DNA of 64,000 nt. It comes from Erpobdella octoculata (Eukaryota > Annelida > Clitellata > Hirudinida > Erpobdellidae). Shown piece after piece: positions 51,625-64,000 of the stretch (the first letter of the stretch is position 1; the number at the start of each line of letters is the position of its first letter). The notes beneath the pieces are model-generated. The model was not told the DNA's origin and searched no databases. It worked only from the letters and a program-made list of their open reading frames with translations. The stretch spans positions 11,436,441-11,500,440 of the forward strand of contig OZ022242.1 in assembly GCA_963978895.1 (NCBI GenBank), read 5' to 3'. A program made the position numbers and the translations under genes.

Positions 51625-54018
51625 GGGCTTGCCACACCACCTAATGAACAAATTAAACTGTTTAGTTTGCCACTTGCATTGGCAGTGCAATGATCAAGCA
51701 AGCTAGCGGAAGATATTAGGTCGATATCTTTAAAACTGAAAGAGGAGATTTGGATGAACATTGATGTTTTTTGATATGCAAGAAAATGAGTATTTATCAG
51801 CTGACAATGATGAAAAAAATTGATAAAGGCTGTGAAACTTTGAAAAATTGGAGATGTACCAGTATATTTTGGAATTGCCGTAAATACCTGATCCAACGAC
51901 CAACGGGCTTATTCAAACTAAAACATATTAGCAGTCCCATGCTCAGTTCTGTCCAAAAACTGATTAAAAATGTTGCCAAAAATATGACTTTTGGTTGGTT
52001 GCGAAGTTTTATATTTAAAGGCGAATTTGAGTCTCCTTACAGCTCTGACATATTATTATCTTTAGTCACCAATTTTTCTTCGCTAGACAATGTTTCATTA
52101 ACCGAGCGGCTATACATCCCGTGAATGAAGAGTTTCTAAGCTTAAGTTAGGGAAGTAGAATTAGTCGGTTCGTGAGATCTAGATTTAGAGTTATAGAGAA
52201 CAGACTCTGTAGTTAAACAAGTTGACAAAAGTTATCTAATATAATCAAAAGAGTTGTCAGAATCAAGAGATTTCTGAAACGTGAGATATAATTAGATTGA
52301 GTCAGCGCGAAAGAAGTACTAAGCCGGAATTATAATTCGAGAAATATTGAGCTATAAATAACTTCAAGCGTTAACGTTACGAATCGCTAGCGAGCTAATT
52401 CGGCAACGTTTACAGTTCCAACTACAAATTTGACTTTTAGCAAGTTCATGTTTATGATTTTTAAATTCTTCATATTAACTTCGCCGTGTGTGTTTGCCTG
52501 CTTGCTTGCTTGAGCCATGCGTTGAGACCCTTTAACATTAAATAAAACCCACTTCCCGATATCCAATCAAGTTGTAATTTTGTGTGTTTATTTGCCGCTG
52601 CAGACTTTACATTTTATTAAATTTTCAAACTAGTTGGATAATAAGTGAATTAAAGAGTAGTATCAATAAAACCTTTAAAAAAGTTAAAAAAATAAACATT
52701 TTCTATAGAAAACTAACTTTAAATTTTTAGTAAAATATAAATAACGACATTTAATTTTTAACTTAAAAATTTTTCAACTAAATATTCATTTATTCCATAT
52801 TCATTCAAAAAAGCTTATATTTTTAATCCTTACAATCAATATGAAATTTGGTGGGTTTATTTGTTGCTGCGGAATTTACATTCTATTAAACTTTCAGATT
52901 GATTGGACAAAATTTGAGTGAATAACATCAATTAAAACTTTGAAAAAATGAGTTTTTTGAGTTTTATGTAGAGAAACAAACTTGAAATTTTTATTTATTA
53001 AAAAAAGAGACATTTAATTTTCAAATTTTCAAATTTTTAATAAAAAATTTGTTTATTTCATATTAATTCGAAAAAAACTTAAATTTTCAATCCTCACATA
53101 CTTTTCATATTAGGTATTTAAAAGACTGTGGTCAATGTTTTCATATTTTATAAACGTACAGATCATGCAAAACATTTTTAGTCCACGATTACAAAATTTT
53201 AAAAGATTTTTTTAAAACGAAGTTTTTTACAGTTTTCTTGTTCATAATCGAAATACGGCCCAGCAGGTACAAGCTAGGACTTTAATGTTTTGAAAAGGAT
53301 TTATTATTAATGTTTTAATTATTATTTAATTATTCGTGTCAATCTTCATTTAATAAATTAATTAAAAATTGAAACATGAATTCCAATCTAATTTCATTCA
53401 AGCGTTAAATTGAGCTTAAAGCAAGGGAGACATGGTATTTGAAATGCAGACATGGTTAATAAACTGTGATGTTCATTGGTCATAACTGATCGTTAATGAA
53501 GTTTCAGAATTAACGTAATAAATTAGTAAAAAAAAATTGTTCTTTAGCGAATTAATTTTAAGAAATTTTTCGATTTTTTAATTAAGATTAAAAATGTCTA
53601 TCATGAAAACTAAATCTTTTTTTTAACATTCGCCAGGTAGCAGGTAGCAAAAAAACGACGTATATCTATAAATTACAATCGAACCATTCGCTGTTATCTC
53701 GTACTAAGTCAGTCGTGGCTTCTTGTGGAGTAAACAAATCAAGTAATAAACTAAAATATAAGTTAGAAGACTCAAACTTAGTTATTTTGAAAAAAAAATG
53801 TTTGTTATATAAACCATAACCATCGTTAAGAATCGATAGCAATACACAACTTATAATTCAATAATTTGTTGTCTTTCGACAGAGCGTATCAAGAACAGGG
53901 CTTTCTTATTTGACCTGCATCTAATGTCACATAGAAGTTTTAGAATTTGTATTAAAAATATATTGACTAAATATTAGAAGCTTGTAATTTATGGAATACT
54001 AAATTTTGTATGTCTTGC
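51625..54018. other. AT-rich intergenic with a dispersed-repeat copy near 52470-52580
   Basis: 'ttcatattaacttcgccgtg' with CTTGCTTGCTTGAG and 'cacttcccgatatccaatca' match the dispersed family. A second decayed copy is at about 52840-52900. Overlapping open frames on both strands at 51540-52120 are protein-like but have no recognisable motif or splice signals. Confidence 0.5.
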
Positions 54019-54335
54019 TAGCGGGGTTTCCCGGCTTTGCCCGGGGTTTTTAGAGATTTTCTATCGTTTTTCTCTCTCTCTCGCCTTTTTCTCTTTTTTC
54101 TTCTCTTTCTCTTGCTCCCGTTTACTTCCCCGTTTGCTCTCCCGCTCCCGCTCGCTCTCCTGCTCTCACTCGCTTTCCCAACCCGCTTGCACTTCCGCTC
54201 CACCTCGTTCTCCTGCTTGCTTCCTCGCTCACGCTAGGTCTACCGCTCCCTTTTCTTTTTCCATAAAACTCAAAATAGATTTGTTAAAGGTTGCTTGAAA
54301 CCTTCTTCAAGCTTTGTCACGTAAACTAAATTTGA
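54019..54335 (-). repeat. Dispersed repeat with purine-rich charged core, copy B
   Basis: Minus-strand copy of the element at 1-362. It reads AGCGGGGTTTCCCGGC..GGGG at the left end on the plus strand, then 'tttttagagatttt', a pyrimidine core of CTCGC/CTCCCG units, and the AATAGATTTGTT leader. Its G/C-rich end is better preserved than in copy A. Confidence 0.75.
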
Positions 54336-55245
54336 ATTCAATGTCAAGAGGAGCGAGCATATATTTCAAATTGCAGCATATTTTCAATTTTATTCTTATC
54401 TGTGGTTACAGGCGAGCTTTTCTTCTTTATTAATAAATCAATCTGCATAAGCAAACCGGTAAATTATTCCCGAGTTGTTTTTAATGCTTGCAAACGTAAT
54501 ACTCAGCGTGCTTAAGTGTATGTCTGGCCAAGGGCAAACACAAAGAGGGTGGTTTCTGGGGTTAGAAATCCCCCCATCAAAGTTCTTCCGAAAATGTTTT
54601 AATGCATAAAACGTATTATTCGGCTTGATTTAGTGTAAATTAAAAAAACAAAAATTATTTTGAAAACATTTATCTGTTTAACCATCAAAGGGAGTATTTG
54701 TAGTTAAACTCCCCCCCCCCAAATGTTCCAGAAACAATTGTACTGTATAAAAATATAATAATAAACTAGTTTAACTAAATAAAATATGTTTTACTGCATT
54801 TCTTATAACGCTTATAAGAAATATTTAGGGTTTTTCATATATATATTCGTTAAAAAACTGTTTCTAGACGTTTTTTAACGGAAAACAGATTAAGTGGTTA
54901 AAAGTTTTTGTATTTGTATAGATATTCCACACCAATAATGGGCTATATTTTAGATAAATGGCAGTTATATTATCAAATTATCATAATAAAATTATTCTGC
55001 TCTTTGAAATCAGATTTGATTTAACTGTATTAAAATTTTTTGTTGTTTAATAGGGTTTAACAAATATAAAATAATTAAATCTGAAAAAAACATTTCTTCC
55101 AAAACAAATTCCAAACCCTCCAAAAAAATTGTCAATCCCCCCCCCCGAAAAATATTTTGGGTGCGCCACTGTATGTATACGTATGTTGGCAATTTCTAAT
55201 AATGCAGTGACCGCGGCATTCAGCAGTCAGCAGTTGATAAAATGG
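54336..55245. other. Intergenic with repeat fragments
   Basis: C-rich runs (54708-54720 and 55136-55147) and 'gggtgcgccactg' at 55158-55170, which looks like an unpaired hAT-type right end; the left partner was not found. The segment 54540-54600 shares 'ttctggggttagaa' with 33768-33781. Confidence 0.45.
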
Positions 55246-55254
55246 GTGCGTAAA

Positions 55255-55577
55255 ATCCTAAAGTTCCAAAACGTTTTTATTTAAAATTATTATGCAAGAG
55301 GTTATCCGATTACATCAAACATTATGTTGGATTTATTTTTCAAAAGAAAACATCGCAAGATATTTCAGCTGTGTTACGAAGGCATGGCATGAAATTTAGT
55401 GATTTTAATTTGCTTGAACCAGGTTCAATCCTAAGCATTGAACAATTGTTTGATACTGCTGAGCAGGTAGAGCAACCGCATTGTCTAATTACCACATTTA
55501 ATCATTTACAGCGATTGAGAGATCCTGACTTGATTATTAATGGTAGAGAAGGAAAATGTTTTTTATCTGAAAAATAA
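55255..55577 (+). pseudogene. Unassigned protein-like ORF, possibly a retrocopy
   Basis: One plus-strand frame is open from just after a TAA at 55252 to TAA at 55577. It contains 'KRLSDYIKHYVGFIFQKKTS', 'LRRHGMKFSDFNLLEPGS', 'EQLFDTAEQVEQPHCLITTF' and 'NHLQRLRDPDLIINGREG'. The in-frame TAA follows ATG-GGT-GCG at 55243, so a former start may have been closed by one stop. The codons are AT-rich, unlike the lectin exons. It could be a dead transposon or retroposed gene; I do not recognise it. The peptide is too well mixed in composition to be repeat-derived. Confidence 0.35.
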
Positions 55578-55947
55578 TTGTTTAGAATTACAATGACAAA
55601 GTTTTGCATAAATAGTTTTCCTCTGGAATGGTGATGATGTTATTTATTCAATTTCAGAAGTTCTAAGAAGCCATTCTGATGAAAGTATTCAAGAGCTGAT
55701 TTTTTAATTTATGTTTAGTTAATTTTTGTATGATGGAGTATTTCATTATCAAATTAATTAATTATTATTAAGTGAAAATAACTAATCGGTTGTAATTTAT
55801 TTAAGTTAATGTTTATCTAGTTAAATGCTTAAAAATACACTTTCTGGTCAATATAAAAAACGAAATGAGAACAAAGAAACAAAAGATTTCTTAGATAATC
55901 GGAAAAAAATCGTCGGAGCGGAACGTCATGGAGTCACAGTCATGTCA

Positions 55948-55958
55948 TTTCACCATCA

Positions 55959-55999
<41 letters not shown>

Positions 56000-56330
56000 A
56001 TCGTCATCATCATCATCATCATCATTATCATCACCATCATCATATCACCACAATCATCATTTTCATTATCACCACAATCATCATCATCATCATTATTATT
56101 ACCACCACCGTCATCATCATCACCATTATCACCACCTGCATCATCATTATCATTATCACAACTAAAATGAGCATCATCCTCACCACTATCAACATCATTA
56201 TCACCAACACTACCAACATCATCACCATTATCACCAACACCACCAGCATCATCATCATTATCGCCACCACCACCAACATAATCACCAGCATCGTTATTGT
56301 CATTACAAACAACAACATCACTAACAGTAT
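55948..56330. repeat. Interrupted (CAT/CAC/CGT)n trinucleotide array
   Basis: CGTCAT and CATCAT runs followed by degenerate ATCACC/ATTATC triplets. A second GAT/GAC array lies at 56433-56520. Reading frames over them are low complexity. Confidence 0.9.
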
Positions 56331-56520
56331 AATAATGATTAACTGGAAAAAAAGTTGCCACGCCTTGAGAAGCTCATTAAGGTTGAAACGCCATATTCGT
56401 TCTTATTGTATCACTATCATCAACGTCCAGTAGTGATGATGATGATGATGACGACGACGACGGCGACGATGATGATGATGACGACGACGACGGTGATGAT
56501 GATGATAATGTTTATGATGA

Positions 56521-57132
56521 TAATTATAAGAATGATGATTCAGTAATACAACAACTATCATTCTTATAGCAACGAATGTAGAAAGTTGCCTCGATAATAC
56601 GAGCGTTCCGTCGATTGCTCCAACAAATATGAAAAAATAACGAAACAAAATGAAAATATTTTAAAAAAAGATGTCAAAGAATAAACATAGAAAGAACAAG
56701 TGAATGTTAATTTAAAAAATTAAAAATATGCTTTAAGACAGTTATAAAATTTCATAGCAACATCGTAGTGTAAAAGTATTACCCCGGTAAATAGTAAACA
56801 AAAGATATTTGTAGTTAATATGACGATGAAAGTTGTTGTCGTCATTTTTAATATGCTTCTTAAATTTATTTTTTAATAAATTTTGCTTCTCACATTTTAT
56901 TTTTGTTTAATTAAACAATAAAATTTTTGAAGTGGGTAAATTTTATAATGATCTTCCAAAGTTTAAAACGTCCGCGGACATCCCATGGACATCCGGACGA
57001 GTGAGAGTTAATAAAAGCACATCAAATGGAATTTCAATATGAAGTGAAACAAAATGAGGATAATAGATCATGCGAGCTGATATGTTACAATGAAAATTGG
57101 GTTTAGATGCAGCCGAGATATCGGACGACTAT
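56521..57132. other. AT-rich intergenic sequence
   Basis: No gene or repeat structure is recognised. Confidence 0.5.
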
Positions 57133-57393
57133 TTACATGTTGTTGTAGGTATCTCCAGCCTCCATTGTATTGATCCATGCAACAGCAAGCAGTGCAGGAC
57201 GGTCACGTGGCTCGGAAAAATATTGTTGATGTTTTCTTCTTAAATTATAAAATATCGTAAAAAATTCATCTGCAAAACGGTCATTGTTGTTGAATAAATC
57301 ATAAATAAACAGGAAGTGGTTTCCAGGCGGATTCATATCCGGTCTGCTTGCTGGCGCGATCTCGGAACAATCGTTTCCTTGCATGGAATTCAC
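57133..57393 (-). CDS. Possible terminal exon of unknown gene
   Basis: A minus-strand frame ends at TAA (57135-57133) after a well-mixed peptide: 'EIAPASRPDMNPPGNHFLF', 'IYDLFNNNDRFADEFF', 'YNLRRKHQQYFSEPRDRP' and 'AVAWINTMEAGDTYNNM'. The frame is open back to a TAA near 57420. An ATG at 57384 and a possible acceptor (CATGCAAG, AG at about 57380) are both available. Codon use is intermediate. No family is recognised. Alternatives are a retroposed fragment or a transposon protein tail. Confidence 0.4.
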   Translation of the reverse strand: MNSMQGNDCSEIAPASRPDMNPPGNHFLFIYDLFNNNDRFADEFFTIFYNLRRKHQQYFSEPRDRPALLAVAWINTMEAGDTYNNM

Positions 57394-57736
57394 GTGTGCG
57401 AGGATTGTCGAAGGAATTTTTTATAACTTTCAGTGAATTAATAAGCAAACGAATTTAAAGAAACTTTTATTCAACGCAAGCATAAACACAGACACACGTA
57501 CAATCGCACATACAAAACTTATCGAAACTTTATAAACGCATGGGCTGACACTTTCTAATAACACACTGGCAATAAACACACGGATATAATTACGTATACA
57601 ATTACAAGCATTCACACACCCATACAGAGTAGCTACACTTTCACAAACAGTCACGGACTAATAGGCAGTAGGTGGCCATAAGATCGGGCAGACAAAAGGT
57701 TACTGGATGATATATAACGAACGATCATCTTAGAAA
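57394..57736. other. Flank of the TACA arrays
   Basis: AT-rich, CA-containing sequence. From about 57703 to 57741 it reads 'ctggatgatatataacgaac' plus 'gatcatcttagaaatacata', duplicated exactly before the second array at 58345-58382. Confidence 0.7.
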
Positions 57737-58161
57737 TACATACATACATACATACATACATACATACATACATACATACATACATACATACATACATACA
57801 TACATACATACATACATACATACATACATAAATACATACATACATACATACATACATACATACATACATACATACATACATACATACATACATACATACA
57901 TACATACATACATACATACATACATACATACATACATACATACATACATACATACATACATACATACATACATACATACATACATACATACATACATACA
58001 TACATACATACATACATACATACATACATACATACATACATACATACATACATACATACATACATACATACATACATACATACATACATACATACATACA
58101 TACATACATACATACATACATACATACATACATACATACATACATACATACATACATACAT

Positions 58162-58212
<51 letters not shown>

Positions 58213-58292
58213 TACATACATACATACATACATACATACATACATACATACATACATACATACATACATACATACAAACATACATACATACA
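57737..58292. repeat. (TACA)n array 1 with internal (CA)n
   Basis: About 555 bp of TACA tetranucleotide with one AATA variant near 57830 and a (CA)n block at about 58178-58206. Confidence 0.97.
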
Positions 58293-59230
<938 letters not shown>

Positions 59231-60074
59231 GACACAGACACAGAGCCTCGCATCTCAAGAAATGTCTGTCAGTGTCTGTACACATTCCTCGCGTATGTGT
59301 CTGTGCAGTTAGATCATTTTCCCATTCCAACGGAAAACACACACAAACCCAACAAATGCGCACAGACTGGAGCACACATAATGGCGCACAACACTAACTC
59401 ATTCATACATTCTGGTCATACCCGACAGGCAAATTCTTCCTCGAAGCAAAACAGTTTGGAAAAGATTTTAAAGCAGACGAGAGACAAATTCGAGATTTAA
59501 ATTTTGTTGGAAAGTGTTGTTGGTAGGCATTGATTGCGGGACTACATATAAGGTGTAGTTGTTCATAATCATCATCATCATCAAAATCATCATCACCATC
59601 AATATTAAGAAAAGAGATTTTAAAAAAGAACACAATTTCCTTTATTCGAAAACACGCATCACTCTGTAGAATCTGTAGATGGACTTTTTTTGGAATTCTA
59701 TCTTTAAATTAGCACGTCATGTCCTGTGACGTCAGAGACATACGTCACCACAAAGATCAGCAGACGAAGAAGAAGGAAGAAGAAGAAGAGACCTTTTAAA
59801 AAGTAAACTTCGGAATGAAAAAATCCAGAAAATCCTCAATAAGGTGATTTGTTCATTTAACAATTTGCAAATAATGTGATGTTCATTTAACAATTTGCAA
59901 ATAATGTGATGTTCATTTAACAATTTGCCAATTTTTTTAAATACGATTTTTTTTTATATTTACGTCATCGCATTTGTCCAAGAGAAGGTGATAAAAGGTC
60001 AATTGTTTAATAAACTTGCTGAAAGTTCATCAATGACTGCTTTTATGTGGGATTGAAAATTAATTTCAAAATTT
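59231..60074. other. Intergenic with a 30-bp tandem repeat at 59846-59930
   Basis: 'gttcatttaacaatttgcaa' plus 'ataatgtgat' repeats about 2.8 times at 59850-59930. No gene is recognised. Confidence 0.75.
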
Positions 60075-60215
60075 TTCATATTAACTTCACCCCTGTTCTT
60101 GCTTGATTGCTTGAATGTTTGCAAACCTTGAAAATGAAAATTAACAAATTTTCGTCATCAAATAGAGCTGAAACTTGGAATATAGGCTTTCTCCTCATGG
60201 CAATGCATTTTTCTT
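60075..60215 (+). repeat. Dispersed repeat family copy ('gcttgaatgtttgcaaacct')
   Basis: Shares 'catattaacttca', 'gcttgaatgtttgcaaacct', 'gaaaattaac', 'gagctgaaacttggaata' and 'atggcaatgcatt' with 29855-29990, and parts with 47265-47365 (minus) and 52470-52580. No ORF. Class unknown. Confidence 0.7.
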
Positions 60216-61650
60216 TTTTTATGTTATTATTAAACAACATATTTTAATTTAATTTCTGAAAATTTTATCTATGTTATGCATACATACATATTAACAGATG
60301 TCAATGTATTATCTTCATCAAATCCAAAAAAAATGACTTTAGAAAACCTCGGTGTTTTCTTTCTGTATTTATTAACTTTTTTTTGCTGAATTCCGTTGTT
60401 TGTGTGGTTTATCTCCTGTTTTCGTTTGGTTGTAAGTTGTATGTGAATAGGAAGCAATCTGAGCGTATGTGTGCGTGAGTGTTTGAGTCTATGTGTGTAT
60501 GTGTGTATGTGTGCATGTGTGTATGTGTGATTGTGTCTGAGTGAGTGTTTACGTGTCCAGATGTAAGAAAAGTAACAAGAAGTGTAACGTTGGAAGATAG
60601 AATTTTAGATATAACATGGCTGGATGGACGGAGTGTAGTGTTCGTGTAGAAGCTCGTTTGTTACTTTGTACGTGAATGTTCTCATCTTTGTATGCGTGGT
60701 AGCTGTGGTTGTGTGTGTAAGTTGCTGATATTGTATGTGCGTGTGGCTGTACTTATATGTCTGCTTATGTCTGTGTGTTTGTCTATGAGTTGCTTTGCTT
60801 GTATTTTCATGTAGCTGTGTTTGTATTGCGCGCTTAGCGGTGCTTGTGCGTTGCTGCGTTTGAAAAATCTTTTTACGCACGTGGGAATTGTAATAAAATG
60901 CACGTGCTTTTAGTGTGCGTGTATGTATGTCTGCACGTCAATGTCAATTTTTGTTATTCTTTTAATGAAGCTACAGTTTCTGACACGGTTTTATTGATTA
61001 TTTTTCTTTCTTGTTATCTGTTTTTATGTTGGTTTGTGGTTGCTGCTGTTTCAAGGATATTGTTGATGTTCTTGCCGTGCTGCCGGCGCCATGAAAGCAA
61101 ATCTACATTGGCGACATTTGATGGTGAACGAATCTCCCCAATAAAATTACATTTCAAAATTACAACACAGGAGTGGACTGAATTTATTTTATTAAAAAAA
61201 TACTTATGTAATAAATGTTTAATATCTCAAAAAACAAAATTCAACTAAAGCTTAGCAAATTTTTTGGGACTCAAAAATGCAATTTTAATCAAACAAGCAA
61301 AAGAAAAACAAGTTTTTTAACACATGCTTTAATTTCAAATGCAATCCATTTAGAAATACAAAAGATGTTCAAATTAAATTTTTTTTCTTATTGAATCATG
61401 TATTGTCATCCAATATAAAATTATGCTGAAAGTTTCAGCTTCCTAGCTAATCAAAAAGCTGGTTACATTTTACTTGCAAGATTTGCGTACAGAGAAAGCC
61501 ACACACACACACACACATACACATACACAAACACAAACAGAGATTGTAACCTAAATAAAAGTTTGTAATAAATAGAAAAAATGATGACTCGTTTCAAGTG
61601 AGCAGCCTATTAGATTTTTTTAGCAAATCTCTCTTTTTCTTTGTTATTTC
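60216..61650. other. Intergenic with GT-rich tracts
   Basis: GTGTATGT-type imperfect repeats at about 60460-60545 and 60700-60790; a plus-strand frame at 60844-61248 begins in this GT-rich DNA and lacks recognisable motifs. A short (CA)n is at 61500-61535. Confidence 0.5.
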
Positions 61651-61998
61651 CAGAGGCATAGCTAAGTGTAAGGAGACGGGGGTCCACGGGCGTTTATTGG
61701 CTTATTGAAAGGGGGCGACAAAATCCCTTTTAAGGGGTGCAAAACTTTTTTGGAAAAGTATCTTCTCTGGAGGAAAAAATCTAAAGTTTTGTAATTTTGT
61801 TGGAAAATGTACCTACGACTACCCGCCTAGGTCATCAGCTATTTTTGGAACAAAAGCCTACAGATGGAATTTTTCAAGGACGCATTTATTCTTTTTGACC
61901 ATGTAAGATTCAAACTTCTTTAGAAATTCAGCTCAGCTGTTTATTTCTATTGTTTATTATTTTCTCTGACATCTTCCAAATTCCTGGTTACGGCCCTG
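61651..61998. mobile_element. Degenerate hAT-like element
   Basis: The left end CAGAGGCATAGCTAAG and the right end, reverse-complemented CAGGGCCGTAACCAGGAA, have hAT-type form. Flanks share only TATTT, so the target duplication is not proven. The interior carries the 'tacctacgactacccgcc...gtcatcagctatttttgg' motif also seen at 12434-12970 and 62890-63050. Confidence 0.45.
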
Positions 61999-62660
61999 TA
62001 TTTAAAACTTGTTTGATATCTTCGGTTTTAAATTGTTTTCCGAACCTTAATTTGTACGTTATAGCAAGTATATGACGAATTTTTTATTTTGTTTAATCAA
62101 AAGCTTTCCGTTCAATAACGGCGATGCAGTAATATAAAAATTATAAACATATTGAAAAATTAAAGCCCTACAATATGGCAAACATAATGCTCTTAAACGG
62201 TTGTACCTAACCAGTCTCGCCAAAACACCAAGTAGTCATAAATTAGAAAAAAAAACAATAAAACCATTTATGAAAGTGGTTTTACAAGACAAATAAAGCA
62301 TGATTTGTTTTTCTATGAAGAGATGTCAATGATTTTCGCTGCAGTATTTTATCACAAAATATTATGCTTCCATAATTTTTATACAATATGTTTTATTTTA
62401 TATATTAACAACTAAAATTGTTTATAAAAATACACTAGGTGTTGAAGTGTAATTAAAATTTCAGCTACAATCTTCACATTTTGATTTGTAAACTCCATCT
62501 AAAATCTTAAAAAAGAGTTATAAATATAACGTCTGACTTGTTCAACGTCACTCTATTCCTTAGAACTTTAAATCAGGAATTCCTTATCCAACTTTTTCTC
62601 ACTCGTGAGCCCATTTCACAGAACAACAAGGAGAAGCTATTTATAGGCGCATCTAGACAG
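61999..62660. other. AT-rich intergenic sequence
   Basis: No gene is recognised. Confidence 0.5.
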
Positions 62661-62667
62661 ACGCTGG

Positions 62668-62744
62668 TGATGCCGGCGAGATTCGAACCTCCAACTTTCA
62701 GATCTAAAGGACAATGCCTTTTAGGTGTTGAGCTAAGAGAACTG
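62668..62744 (-). repeat. tRNA-derived SINE head or tRNA pseudogene
   Basis: On the minus strand the sequence has TAGCTCAACACC, close to a pol III A box, and 33 bp downstream GGTTCGAATCTC, a near-consensus B box (T loop TTCGAAT). Spacing fits a tRNA. The acceptor and T stems do not pair properly, so it is not a functional tRNA; a SINE promoter or pseudogene is more likely. Confidence 0.6.
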
Positions 62745-62777
62745 ATTGTTATCCCAATCAGTGCTAGCGTTGAATGC

Positions 62778-63235
62778 AGGAGCGGGCCTACTGAGCCAGG
62801 GTTCAGGGGCCCAAAGACCGAGAAGGGTCCAGAGTTACCAAGCAACAAAAATTTCTTAGTAAAAAATGCTGAGAGAAGAAATACCTTGGAATACACCTCC
62901 GATTACCCTCTCCAGTCATCAGTTTTTTTGGGAGGAAATATGAAAACAGGATGTCAGAAAATTTTGAAAAAAGTACTTGCGACTACCCCATCCCCCTCCC
63001 GTGGTCATCAGCTTTTTTGGGAGGAATTATGGAAAAAGAGTTTTTTAAACATTAGATTTTTAATATTTTTACGGGTATACCAGACTTTCCCCCCACCGCA
63101 TAAAGTTCTCATAGGCCTATGGATAAGTGCAATTTGTATATTTTGCAAATGCTTCAACATGCAATGTCATCAATGGGAAAGGGTCCAATGCATGACGCAG
63201 CCCAGGGGCCCACAACTTTTAAATCCGGCCGTGGT
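62778..63235 (+). repeat. Degenerate repeat with CTCC..GTCATCAGC tandem motif
   Basis: Starts 'gcaggagcgggcctactgag' and contains two tandem units of 'ccgattaccctctccagtca' / 'gactaccccatccccctccc' each followed by 'gtcatcagcttttttgggag'. It ends near 'aaatccggccgtgg'. The open frame covering it (62538-63275) is considered spurious. Confidence 0.55.
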
Positions 63236-63676
63236 TGAAGACAAAGTTTTTTGTTCTATTAAATGTATTAATTGAAGGGATTAGGAATGTAAAAGCTCTA
63301 TATACTCACCCGATGTGGTAGGGGTAGAGAATGCAAGAAAGAGATAAGTAATGTGAATAAATTTCATCAAAGAAAGAAGCTAGTCGTTTATTTTTAAAAA
63401 GACGTCAAACTTCAAGCTCAATGAAATAACAATAAAATCTATTTTTTTAAGGATTATTATTTCAAAGAGGCGAATTTTATACATAGAGAAGATTTTATTT
63501 TGACGGGCCATATTTTTCACAAAAAAACCAAACGGACCAAGAATACAACAGCAAGAGTGCGAAATATTTTTGTGGCTGGAAAAGGTCATAAGGCTCAATA
63601 GGACAACATTCGAAGTTCTTTCAGTTCCAGTAGCTTTCCTATCAACAATCATTAATCATTTACGAGATTATGTAGC
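63236..63676. other. Intergenic
   Basis: AT-rich, no gene recognised. Confidence 0.5.
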
Positions 63677-63800
63677 ATCATCTATCATCTTTAAATATGA
63701 ACTTGATTATAAGACCACATAATTTATAATTCACTGATATCAGTGAATTATAAATTATGTGGTCTTATAATCAAGTTCATATTTAAAGATGATAGATGAT
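63677..63800. repeat. Perfect 124-bp palindrome without spacer
   Basis: Sixty-two bases from 63677 are followed immediately by their exact reverse complement, centred on GATATC at 63736-63741. The match stops at 63676/63801. A spacer-free perfect palindrome of this length is either a very recent inverted duplication, a small foldback element, or a sequencing/assembly artefact. Confidence 0.97.
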
Positions 63801-64000
63801 ATATCATAATTAAATATTTGGTTTTAAAGATGACCATGATCAGTGCAATATGTGAATGCGTATTGATGCTGTCTCCCCATCTCTCCCAAATCTTGGCTGA
63901 ACCACTCAAACAAGACTAAATAAAATTTGAGTGAATTTTGTTGAACACTTATAGCGAAAATAATATTGAATAATTTTAAGACACTTTTTTTTAGATTTGT

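Noticed and set aside
60844..61248. Cys/Val-rich membrane-like frame of 134 residues
   Set aside because: It starts in GT-rich sequence, its hydrophobic part is T-rich DNA, and no motif or splice signal supports it.
62538..63275. 245-residue open frame
   Set aside because: It crosses a tRNA-like repeat (antisense) and a degenerate tandem motif seen elsewhere in the window, so it is repeat-derived.

Overview
This is nuclear DNA from an animal, most likely a lophotrochozoan and plausibly a mollusc. There is no dense gene packing. I see long introns, a non-LTR retrotransposon, several DNA-transposon relics and a very high load of microsatellites and minisatellites on an AT-rich background. The mollusc guess rests on two things: a lectin plus CUB-like secreted protein of an invertebrate type, and a 157-bp tandem-core repeat with an (ACTG)n-type tail that recalls the 'pearl'/Helentron-like elements described from bivalves. 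Neither has been checked by a search.

The best-supported host gene lies on the minus strand. Exon 1 (31070-30959) encodes a signal peptide. After an intron of about 12 kb, exon 2 (19023-18739) encodes a complete SUEL/rhamnose-binding-lectin domain with eight cysteines. Exon 3 (17638-17472) encodes the start of a CUB-like domain. Splice phases 1-1-0 agree across all three exons and give 188 continuous residues. The rest of the gene, toward lower coordinates, was not found and may lie outside the window. Four further small minus-strand exon candidates (48.0, 45.4, 42.4 and 32.7 kb) look coding but cannot be joined with confidence.

Layout. 1-8.2 kb is a repeat complex: a fragment of a charged repeat, two head-to-head copies of the 157-bp-core element around a 7-bp satellite (a foldback of about 3.8 kb), a 5'-truncated LINE with an intact RT core and one in-frame stop, then about 900 bp of the same 7-bp satellite. 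8.2-17.4 kb holds a hAT-type MITE with a perfect 8-bp target duplication, a third copy of the 157-bp-core element and trinucleotide arrays. 17.4-31.1 kb is the lectin-CUB gene; its large intron contains a composite foldback transposon flanked by TTA and a decayed protein-coding relic. 31-50 kb is sparse sequence with a second hAT-like element, a 12-bp satellite with a 60-bp higher-order unit, a 22-bp minisatellite, a (GTGA)n array bounded by inverted repeats, and a (GATGAC)n block inside (GATGAT)n. 50-64 kb contains an 8-bp-TSD transposon with a nested LINE 3' end, two unassigned ORFs, duplicated (TACA)n arrays, a tRNA-derived SINE-like piece and a perfect 124-bp palindrome.

Most long open frames in this window are translations of simple repeats and are not genes.
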